Origin: an uncultured Pirellulaceae bacterium | Lineage (GTDB): Bacteria > Planctomycetota > Planctomycetia > Pirellulales > Pirellulaceae | Reading direction: 5' to 3' | NCBI GenBank assembly: GCA_937941455.1 | Contig: CALDHM010000030.1 | Span: forward strand, 1 to 34,297 | Length of the DNA stretch: 34,297 nucleotides | Part shown: positions 1-6,853 of the stretch, piece by piece | Position numbering within the stretch: the first letter of the stretch is position 1 | Layout: each line of letters begins with the position of its first letter | The notes under the pieces: generated by a model | Seen by the model: the letters and a program-made list of their open reading frames with translations, nothing else | Told to the model about the DNA's origin: nothing | Database searches by the model: none | Position numbers and translations under genes: made by a program

Positions 1-153
1 CCTGCGGCGGATCCATTCCTTGCGAAAGGAGTAATCCCGGCCCGTTTTCTCGTCTTTTCCAGCCAAAAAGGCCCTGCGTACGCACCTCTGAATGGCGTGC
101 ACGATGCACACCTCCCCAGCCCCAAACTGCTCCACTCGCAACGGTCGCCCCAT
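1..153 (-). CDS. REP-associated (Y1/IS200-like) transposase, 5' part only
   Basis: An open frame of 51 codons runs from an ATG at 151-153 leftwards off the window edge. A strong Shine-Dalgarno GAGGAGG (161-167) lies 7 nt before the start and a near-consensus promoter lies just upstream, so this is a real gene start. The visible peptide begins [15 protein letters not shown] and continues with [13 protein letters not shown] and a C-terminal FRKEWIRRR. This pattern (hydrophobic strand, H-x-I-x-R-C-x-R, F-L, then R-x-W-I) matches the N-terminus of planctomycete Y1-type transposases related to RAYTs, as I remember the family. The diagnostic HUH motif and catalytic tyrosine would lie outside the window and cannot be checked. 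Family assignment is therefore by N-terminal resemblance only; the presence of a translated gene is much firmer than its name. Confidence 0.68.
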   Translation of the reverse strand, partial: MGRPLRVEQFGAGEVCIVHAIQRCVRRAFLAGKDEKTGRDYSFRKEWIRRR

Positions 154-179
154 AGAAAGTCCTCCTCAAAGATTTTCAG

Positions 180-208
180 ATTGTAACACATCTGCAAAAC
201 GATGTCAA
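180..208 (-). promoter_or_regulatory. Sigma70-type promoter of the transposase gene
   Basis: Read on the minus strand, TTGACA (203-208) is followed after exactly 17 nt by TACAAT (180-185). That is a perfect -35 and a 5/6 -10 at optimal spacing. The predicted transcript would start near 173, leaving a leader of about 20 nt with the GAGGAGG ribosome site at 161-167. The -35 hexamer lies inside the tandem repeat at 191-274, and the second repeat copy carries another TTGACA (248-253) without a good -10. Confidence 0.72.
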
Positions 209-274
209 CAGAAAGATGGGTGGCACCAATATTTTTCTGCAAAACGATGTCAACATGGGTGGCACCAATATTTT
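191..274. repeat. Imperfect tandem direct repeat (~45 and 39 bp) over the transposase promoter
   Basis: Unit 1 (191-235) and unit 2 (236-274) are identical apart from a 6-nt indel: unit 1 has extra bases near 211-216. Each unit contains TCTGCAAAACGATGTCAACA followed by ATGGGTGGCACCAATATTTT. Each includes a TGTCAA (TTGACA on the minus strand) and a palindromic GGTGGCACC. A third partial unit starts at 275 (TCTGGCAC...ATATTTTT). The location over the -35 region suggests an operator or a transposase-binding array, but no regulator can be named. Confidence 0.85.
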
Positions 275-338
275 TCTGGCACATATTTTTTACATATTTT
301 TTTTATCACAAACTTTTGTGCAAACGTTTGAGGAGGGA

Positions 339-1106
339 CTAGACGAGGGGGATGCGGAGGCCGTCGTAGCCAACGGCGATGCCGGGGGGGAGACGCCGAT
401 TGACTTCGTAGTAGTCGAGTTGGCAGGCGCAGTGGGTGAAGTAGGTTTGTCGCGGTTTTAATCGTTCAGCCAGCGCGATTGCTTGGTCAATATTCATGTG
501 TGTCGGATGAGGGGCGGGTCGCAGGGCGTCGATCACCAGTGTGTCCAGTCCGGTGAGTAGGGTGAGGCTGGTCTCCGGCACTTCGCTGACGTCGGTGCAG
601 TAGGCGACGTTGCCGACCCGAAATCCAAAGACTTTGAATTTTGGTCCATGCAACAAGGGGATGGGTTGGATGGTGACCCCGAGAACTTGAAAGGGCTGGG
701 TTTGGATTTCGATCAGGTCGACGGCTGGAATTGCGCCGGCGTGGGTTTGTTCCTCGTCGGTGAAGGCATAGCTGAAAACCCGCCGCAGGTGTGTGGCCAC
801 GGTTGGCGAGCAATAAATCGGCACCGGACCACCCAGGTAGAACTGAAACAGCCGCAAGTCGTCGAATCCCATAAGGTGATCCGAGTGTTCATGGGTGTAA
901 GCGACCGCATGGACGATTCCCAGACCCTCGCGGAGCAATTGGGAGCGGAGGTCGGGCGAGGTGTCGATCAGGAGGTTGCCGCCGGGACAGCCCAGGATTG
1001 CGCTGCAGCGAGTTCTGATGTTTTTAGGCAGGCGGCCGACGCAGACGGGGCAGTGGCAACCGAGTGCGGGGACACCCACACTGGTGCCGGTCCCGAGGAG
1101 GATCAT
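339..1106 (-). CDS. PhnP-like metallo-beta-lactamase-fold hydrolase
   Basis: A zinc-dependent hydrolase of the PhnP-like branch of the metallo-beta-lactamase fold, whose characterised members are cyclic phosphodiesterases; the substrate here is unknown. The N-terminus reads MILLGTGTSVGVPALGC. It carries the Cys cluster GCHCPVC (C17, C19, C22) typical of the PhnP zinc knuckle, the metal motif THEHSDH (H72, H74, D76, H77), a later metal His (H153 in LLHGPKF), the bridging Asp in CTDVSE (D172) and a C-terminal His in FTHCACQ. I chose the ATG at 1104-1106 because family members begin right before the ILLGTGTS strand. An in-frame TTG at 1143-1145 would add 13 residues; neither start has a clear Shine-Dalgarno. 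It is transcribed divergently from secA. A weak candidate promoter lies at 1208-1236. Confidence 0.85.
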   Translation of the reverse strand: MILLGTGTSVGVPALGCHCPVCVGRLPKNIRTRCSAILGCPGGNLLIDTSPDLRSQLLREGLGIVHAVAYTHEHSDHLMGFDDLRLFQFYLGGPVPIYCSPTVATHLRRVFSYAFTDEEQTHAGAIPAVDLIEIQTQPFQVLGVTIQPIPLLHGPKFKVFGFRVGNVAYCTDVSEVPETSLTLLTGLDTLVIDALRPAPHPTHMNIDQAIALAERLKPRQTYFTHCACQLDYYEVNRRLPPGIAVGYDGLRIPLV

Positions 1107-1599
1107 TTGTCCCGTGATATCGATAGAGCGTGGCTTTTTGACCAAGGTTCGTTCGTTAACGTTTGGGTATTGATAGGCTGATTTGGCTGATCGGGGGGCT
1201 GATCAATACAATAGAGGCTGGCGGGGCGGCTCGCAACGGTCGTAAATCGGGCAAATTGGGCCTCGAATTTTTGGTTGCCGATAAGCCTGGGGCTTGTTGG
1301 GGAACAAGGGAGCGATTCTTGGGGCTCTTGCCAGCAACCGATCTCCGTTGACCCTTCGCCCCGACAGCTATAACTTGTTAAATAAGGCGATTCTTGAAAA
1401 CTAGGGTTTTCCCGAAACTGTAAGCCGGATCGCGTTAGGGTCCGGCATGCGCGAGAACCGCGGGCCAGTACCCAGCGGCTGTCGGGTTTTGGCACAAAGC
1501 CTGGTGGAATTTAGGCCGCTGGCGGTTGCGACCGGATGCTGCCATGTCGCGGGAAGCAGGTCCAAGGTCGAGCCCGAATCAACATAGAAACCATAGGCG
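1107..1599. other. Intergenic region between the metallo-hydrolase and secA
   Basis: No convincing gene is seen. A weak minus-strand promoter candidate (TTGCGA 1231-1236, 17 nt, TATTGT 1208-1213) could serve the metallo-hydrolase. Three short direct repeats of GGCTGAT begin at 1176, 1185 and 1197. A REP-like palindrome is annotated separately at 1420-1446. No secA promoter of good quality was recognised, and the secA start at 1600 has no strong Shine-Dalgarno. Confidence 0.4.
1420..1446 (+). repeat. REP-like palindromic element, copy 1
   Basis: The sequence begins GTAAGCCGGATCGCGTTAG and contains a perfect 6-bp stem GCCGGA (1424-1429)/TCCGGC (1441-1446) around an 11-nt loop. Its first 21 bases match the element at 31254 at 19 positions. 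Related but more divergent copies lie at 30368 and 32705. All four are intergenic and in the same orientation, which suggests a dispersed family rather than chance. Confidence 0.6.
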
Positions 1600-4500
1600 A
1601 TGGAAAAAACTTTAGAACGAATTTGGGATTTTCTGACCTTCTTTTTGGGGGGGTTGGCTCAAGCATTTGGGCGGGCTTTGACGGGCATCTTTGGATCGTC
1701 CAATGCTCGCTATGTCAAAAGCTTGCAGCCCAAAGTCGACGCGATCAATGCCCTTGAAAGTAAATACGAGAAGTACACCGATGCGGAACTCAAGGCTGAA
1801 ACGGAGCGTTTCCGTCAGCGGCTGAATGAAGGGGAAACGCTCGATGACATTTTGATTGAGGCTTTCGCGGTTTGCCGCGAGGGAGGCAAGCGATTTTTGG
1901 GAATGCGGCACTACGACGTCCAGTTGATTGGCGGGATGGTGCTGCACAGCGGCGCGGTGGCGGAGATGGTCACCGGCGAGGGAAAAACGCTGGTGGCGAC
2001 CCTGCCCGCCTACCTCAACGCGCTGACCGGCAAGGGGGTCCACGTCGTGACGGTCAATGATTACCTGGCTCGCCGCGACATGGAGTGGATGGCTCCCCTG
2101 TACATGGGACTGGGTTTGACCGTCGGCGCGATTCAAAGTGATATGAATGGGCCGGTCGGGAATCGCTTGCGTCAGGAGGCCTACGCCTGTGACATCACCT
2201 ACGGGACCAACAACGAATTTGGCTTCGATTATCTGCGCGACAACATGCGGCCAGCCGCGCGGGGGGACGATCGTTTTCCGAAGTCGTATCAGCAAGCTCA
2301 GGGCAAGCTCCATTACGCGATCATCGACGAAGTCGATAACATCTTGATCGACGAAGCCCGCACGCCGCTGATCATCTCTGGCCCGGCCCATCAAGACTCC
2401 CACCGCTACACGGACGCCGATCGGATCGCCCGCGCTCTGAAACGGGACGAACATTTCGTGGTCAATGAGAAGGACCATACCGTCACTTTGACCGACGCGG
2501 GGATCCGCGTGGCTGAGCGGATGGCCGGCGTGGAGAGTTTTTACACGATTGGCAATATGGACTGGCCACATTTGATCGACAATGCGCTGAAGGCTCATTA
2601 TCTCTACAAACTGGATGTGAATTACGTCGTCAAAGACGGGAAGGTCATTATTGTCGACGAGTTTACCGGCCGCTTGATGGATGGGCGGCAGTGGAGCGAC
2701 GGGTTGCACCAAGCGGTCGAGGCCAAAGAAGGGGTCAAGATCAAAGAAGAGACGCAGACGCTTGCAACGATCACGCTTCAGAATTACTTCAAACTCTATG
2801 AGAAAATCTGCGGGATGACCGGAACCGCAATGACCGAATCGGAAGAGTTTTGGAAAATCTACAAGTTGAACGTGGTGGCCATTCCGACCAACCGCAAAAT
2901 GCAGCGGATCGAGTATCCAGACATCATCTACAGTACCGAGAAGGCCAAATGGAAGGCCGTCGCGGACGAAATCGAATCGTATCATCGCTGGGACCTTGTG
3001 CGACTGAAGAGCGGGGAGTATTTCGTCGGTACGATCAAAAAGAGGGGCACCGACGAGGTGACCATCGCTACTGCGGAGGATGGGACGCTGGAGACGATTC
3101 CCATGTCCAAGGTCGAATTGGTCCAAGAGCGGGGACGGCCGATCTTGGTGGGTACCGTCTCGATTGAAAAAAGCGAGCATCTGTCGGCGATTCTTTCTCG
3201 CCGCGGCATCAAGCACGAAGTCTTGAACGCCAAGAACCACAAACGCGAGGCCGAAATCATCGCCCAGGCGGGGCGACGCGGCGCGGTCACCATCGCTACG
3301 AACATGGCGGGTCGGGGAACCGACATCATTTTAGGGGGCAATCCCGAAACGATGGCTTGGGCTCAACTCCAAGACAAATACGCAACGCGGCTCGAAGTTC
3401 CGCAACAGGAATGGGATGAGTTGGTTGAGAAAATCGAGCGCGAGCAGCGGATGAAGGAAGAGGGGGAAGAGGTCAAAGCACTCGGCGGTCTGCACGTGAT
3501 CGGCACCGAGCGGCATGACTCGCGCCGGATCGACTTGCAGCTCCGCGGACGCTGCGGCCGCCAAGGGGACCCCGGGAGCAGTCGGTTCTACCTCAGCTTC
3601 GATGATGATTTGATTCGGATTTTCGCGGGCCCTTTCGTCCGCCGCATGCTCGAGCTGGGGGGGCTCAAGGACGACATGCCGATCGAGAGCGCGATGGTCA
3701 CGCGGCGGATCGACAGCGCCCAGAAGAAGCGCGAAGAGTCCTACTTCGAAATGCGCAAGAATCTGCTCGAGTACGACGAAGTCATGGATGAGCAACGGAA
3801 GCGGATCTACCGATTTCGGCAGCGAATCCTGGACGGCGCGAGCTGCCGGGAAATCGTTACCGATATGATTCGGCACAGTGTCGAAGAGAACCTGGGGAAC
3901 TTCCTGGCCCGCGACTATGGGATCGAAACCTTTGCGATCTTCGCGGGGGGCAAATTGTCGGTGACGCTCGACCCGAAGATTTTCCGCAAGCTTACCTTTG
4001 TCGAGGCCGACAAGATCGCGCGGGAGGAAGCGGAGCGTCTGGCCGAAACGGAAATCATGAGCGCGATCGACGAGAATTTGCCGATCACGGAGGACGAAGA
4101 CGATTGGAACTGGGGCGCGCTGACTCGAACCGTTAATTCGCGCTGGAATGTCAATCTCCGCGAATCCGACCTCAAGGCAGTCGGCCGCGATCGCGTCGAC
4201 GAGTTGCTCGTGACTAAGGTGCGGCAAGCGATTCAGCGGACTGATTTGTCCGAAGGCGCGCCGATGCTCGAGGAGGATTATCACCTGAAAACCGCCAAGG
4301 CTTGGGTCCGTACCAAATTCGGCATCGAACTCGATCTGGAGGAGATGAAGCAAGCGGCCGCGCATAACGAACTCATCCCGCTGGTGACTCGACTGGCCCT
4401 GGAGCGTTACGACATTAAAGAGGCCGAATATCCCGTGCTGACGGGCATCAATCACTTCGATCGCTCGACACCGACGCAAGCGCAACTCGATCGGGAGGGT

Positions 4501-5319
4501 TTGGTTCAATGGGCCACGACACGCTTCGGTTCCACCGTGTCCGCCGACGAATTGTCAGGCAAGCAGCGCGACGAAATCTGTGACATGCTGCTGGCCAGAA
4601 GCCGATCGTGGCAAGCCGAATCGCGGCAGGCGATCGAGGAGCTTCGCGGAGAAATCGAAAAGCTGGTCGAGCGGGGGAACGTGCCACTTCGCGGATCCAA
4701 TGGTGCTGTCAATTCATTGGCCGCGTGGTTCAAGGAAAAAACCAAGGCTGAACTGCCGCTCGAGAAAATCGAAAAACTCGAATCGGCCGATCTGAAACAA
4801 CGCCTTGAATCGATGGTCGAGGATTTCTATCATCCCGAAATGCGACGGATGGAGCGGATGGTACTCCTGGAGGTTGTCGACAACGCCTGGAAAGATCATC
4901 TGCTGGCGATGGACTACCTGCGGAGTGCCGTCAGCCAACGCGGCATGGCCCAAGTCGATCCCAAGGTCGAGTACAAACGCGAAGGGATGCGGCTGTTCGA
5001 GAACCTTTGGAATTCGATCGGCGAACAAGTCTCGGACATTGTGCTGCGGATGGAGATCGTCAGCGAATCGGCTGCCAATCGCCGGGCTCCGGTGGAAATG
5101 AAGGCCGTTCACACGCCGGCTCCAAGCCGTGCGCCGGAAATGAATACCGAAATTGCCAGATTACAACAGGCGGCCATCGAGAATTCGCAGCATCGTGAGA
5201 ATCGTCCGTTAGAGCCGATTCGCAATCGCGGTAAAAAGGTGGGACGCAATGATCCGTGCCCGTGCGGCAGTGGCAAGAAGTACAAAGCGTGCTGCTTGCG
5301 GCTGGGGGCAGAGGATTAA
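1600..5319 (+). CDS. secA: Preprotein translocase ATPase SecA (extended form)
   Basis: The motor ATPase that drives unfolded preproteins through the SecYEG channel at the inner membrane. Visible landmarks are Walker A GEGKT (126-130), Walker B DEVD (243-246), EFTGRLMDGRQWSDGLHQA (354-372), CGMTGTAMTE, the helicase segments TNMAGRGTDI and LRGRCGRQGDPGSSRF, and a C-terminal SEC-C zinc motif around 1215-1232 (DPCPCGSGKKYKACC). At 1239 residues it is much longer than the ~800-900 usual for SecA. One extra segment of ~45 residues (about 463-509) sits in the second nucleotide-binding domain between the ...EIESYHR and RGRPILVGTVS strands. A second expansion of roughly 250-300 residues lies in the helical wing/scaffold region (about 760-1080). 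All catalytic motifs are intact, so it should be functional. waaA follows after 32 nt. Confidence 0.97.
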   Translation: MEKTLERIWDFLTFFLGGLAQAFGRALTGIFGSSNARYVKSLQPKVDAINALESKYEKYTDAELKAETERFRQRLNEGETLDDILIEAFAVCREGGKRFLGMRHYDVQLIGGMVLHSGAVAEMVTGEGKTLVATLPAYLNALTGKGVHVVTVNDYLARRDMEWMAPLYMGLGLTVGAIQSDMNGPVGNRLRQEAYACDITYGTNNEFGFDYLRDNMRPAARGDDRFPKSYQQAQGKLHYAIIDEVDNILIDEARTPLIISGPAHQDSHRYTDADRIARALKRDEHFVVNEKDHTVTLTDAGIRVAERMAGVESFYTIGNMDWPHLIDNALKAHYLYKLDVNYVVKDGKVIIVDEFTGRLMDGRQWSDGLHQAVEAKEGVKIKEETQTLATITLQNYFKLYEKICGMTGTAMTESEEFWKIYKLNVVAIPTNRKMQRIEYPDIIYSTEKAKWKAVADEIESYHRWDLVRLKSGEYFVGTIKKRGTDEVTIATAEDGTLETIPMSKVELVQERGRPILVGTVSIEKSEHLSAILSRRGIKHEVLNAKNHKREAEIIAQAGRRGAVTIATNMAGRGTDIILGGNPETMAWAQLQDKYATRLEVPQQEWDELVEKIEREQRMKEEGEEVKALGGLHVIGTERHDSRRIDLQLRGRCGRQGDPGSSRFYLSFDDDLIRIFAGPFVRRMLELGGLKDDMPIESAMVTRRIDSAQKKREESYFEMRKNLLEYDEVMDEQRKRIYRFRQRILDGASCREIVTDMIRHSVEENLGNFLARDYGIETFAIFAGGKLSVTLDPKIFRKLTFVEADKIAREEAERLAETEIMSAIDENLPITEDEDDWNWGALTRTVNSRWNVNLRESDLKAVGRDRVDELLVTKVRQAIQRTDLSEGAPMLEEDYHLKTAKAWVRTKFGIELDLEEMKQAAAHNELIPLVTRLALERYDIKEAEYPVLTGINHFDRSTPTQAQLDREGLVQWATTRFGSTVSADELSGKQRDEICDMLLARSRSWQAESRQAIEELRGEIEKLVERGNVPLRGSNGAVNSLAAWFKEKTKAELPLEKIEKLESADLKQRLESMVEDFYHPEMRRMERMVLLEVVDNAWKDHLLAMDYLRSAVSQRGMAQVDPKVEYKREGMRLFENLWNSIGEQVSDIVLRMEIVSESAANRRAPVEMKAVHTPAPSRAPEMNTEIARLQQAAIENSQHRENRPLEPIRNRGKKVGRNDPCPCGSGKKYKACCLRLGAED

Positions 5320-5338
5320 CGCAACGACAAGAAGTAGA

Positions 5339-5345
5339 AAAGGAG
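5339..5345 (+). promoter_or_regulatory. Ribosome binding site fixing the waaA start
   Basis: AAAGGAG lies 6 nt before the TTG at 5352-5354. This favours the TTG over upstream in-frame start codons that overlap the end of secA. Confidence 0.75.
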
Positions 5346-5351
5346 TTCTGC

Positions 5352-6674
5352 TTGAGTTGGATTTTCAATGCGATTTATCTGGCGGCGCTGTGTTTCAGTC
5401 TACCTTGGATTTTCTATCGGGTTGCATTTTTAGCGAAGGGCCGCCGCGGCTGGCGGCAGCGACTGTTCGGAAGAATTCCCGCCCTTGATTCGGACCGCCC
5501 CACGGTTTGGTTCCACGCGGTCAGCGTCGGCGAACTGCAATTGCTCGTCCCGTTGATCAAGCGATTGTCCCAGTTGAGACCCGAGTGGCAAGTTGCCATT
5601 TCCACCGCGACAGACTCGGGTTACCTGCTGGCCCAACAACGTTTTGCCGCCCACACGGTGTTTTTTGCCCCGCTGGATTTTAGTTGGGCTGTCCGGAGAG
5701 TGCTGCGACGGCTTCAGCCACGGCTGATCGTGTTGGCTGAGTTGGAACTCTGGCCCAATCTGTTGTCAATCGCCAAACAACAAGAAGTGCCGGTGATCGT
5801 CATTAATGGGCGGATGGGCGATCGGAGTTTTCGTCGATATCGCTGTTTGCCGGGCTTCACGAAGTCGATGCTCCGGTCGTTAGCCAAGATTTCTGCTCAA
5901 AATAACGAGTACGCTGTTCGCTTTGTAGCGCTAGGGGCTGAGCCATTGCGAGTCACCATCAGTGGCAACATCAAATTCGATGGAGCCTTCAATCCCGACT
6001 ATGTCCAGTTGGGACGGCGTTTGCGGGAGACATTCCAGTTTCGCGACGGCGACGTTGTGTTGGTTGCCGGGAGTACGCAGCCCGAGGAGGACGAGATGGT
6101 TGTCGAAGCCTTTGCGGCCGTTCGGGCACAATATCCGCAATTGCGCCTGGTCGTTGTCCCTCGGCATATGCACAATGTTCCGCCGCTGATCGAACGACTG
6201 CAGTCGATGGGAGAAACCTATGTATGCCGCAGTCACGTGAATGGAGGTTTTGCCGTCGATCCGATGCTTCGTCCGATTGTTGTTGTCGATGTTGTGGGGG
6301 AATTAGCGGGATGGTGGCAGGTCGCGGATTTAGCCTACGTCGGTGGTAGCATGGGCAAGCGGGGCGGGCAGAATATGATTGAGCCCGCCGCGGCTCGCTG
6401 CGCGGTTTCGTTCGGGCCGCGGACGGAGAATTTTCGCGATGTCGTATCGATGTTGCTGGCTGGTCATGCGGCGATGGTGGTTCATGATCGAGCAGAACTC
6501 GAGGCATTCATGGTGCGAGCGATCGTCGATGAACGGTGGCGAAAATCGATGGGTTCGGCGGCTCAACGGATAGTCGCCGAGCAACAAGGCGCCACGGATC
6601 GGACTTGTCAGCTTATCATTGAGCAGTTGGAGGGTGGCTCTCTCACGGCCCGCGGCCGGCGAATGGCCGCTTGA
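5352..6674 (+). CDS. waaA: 3-deoxy-D-manno-octulosonic acid (Kdo) transferase
   Basis: A GT30-family enzyme that transfers Kdo from CMP-Kdo to lipid A precursor at the cytoplasmic face of the inner membrane. The TTG start gives 440 residues, typical of the family. The N-terminus (SWIFNAIYLAALCF...PWIFYRVAF) is the usual membrane anchor, followed by a basic RRGWRQRLFGR. The N-terminal catalytic domain shows WFHAVSVGE (the Glu of SVGE is the presumed catalytic base), STATDSGY, and LAELELWPNLL. The C-terminal nucleotide-binding domain shows VAGSTQPEEDE, VVVPRHMHN, DLAYVGGSMGKRGGQNMIEP and FGPRTENF. It lies 32 nt after secA and is probably co-transcribed. Its presence argues that this organism makes Kdo-containing lipopolysaccharide. 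It opens the run of glycan genes that continues to 12944. Confidence 0.93.
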   Translation: MSWIFNAIYLAALCFSLPWIFYRVAFLAKGRRGWRQRLFGRIPALDSDRPTVWFHAVSVGELQLLVPLIKRLSQLRPEWQVAISTATDSGYLLAQQRFAAHTVFFAPLDFSWAVRRVLRRLQPRLIVLAELELWPNLLSIAKQQEVPVIVINGRMGDRSFRRYRCLPGFTKSMLRSLAKISAQNNEYAVRFVALGAEPLRVTISGNIKFDGAFNPDYVQLGRRLRETFQFRDGDVVLVAGSTQPEEDEMVVEAFAAVRAQYPQLRLVVVPRHMHNVPPLIERLQSMGETYVCRSHVNGGFAVDPMLRPIVVVDVVGELAGWWQVADLAYVGGSMGKRGGQNMIEPAAARCAVSFGPRTENFRDVVSMLLAGHAAMVVHDRAELEAFMVRAIVDERWRKSMGSAAQRIVAEQQGATDRTCQLIIEQLEGGSLTARGRRMAA

Positions 6675-6853
6675 TGGCTGCTAGCTTGGACTGGCTGGCG
6701 CTGTAGGGGGAATAATCCCTGCGTATCGATCTTTCTCTCAAGAAAAGATTTAGGGGTTGTGGAGAAAGTGCCGATTAAGTTATTAACTACGGTTTGGAAG
6801 AGTCGGCGGCCGCAGCTTTTTCACACCGGATGAATTCGGAGGTTTTGTAATCG

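Noticed and set aside
1612-3240. Long minus-strand open frame (542 codons) opposite secA
   Set aside because: It lies wholly antisense to the conserved SecA motor region; its translation has no recognisable family and the high-GC codon pattern of the true gene explains it.
3331-4509. Minus-strand open frame (392 codons) opposite secA
   Set aside because: Antisense shadow of the SecA scaffold region with no family features.
5256-5351. Upstream extension of waaA overlapping the end of secA
   Set aside because: The TTG at 5352 has a well-placed Shine-Dalgarno and gives the usual N-terminal membrane anchor of the family.
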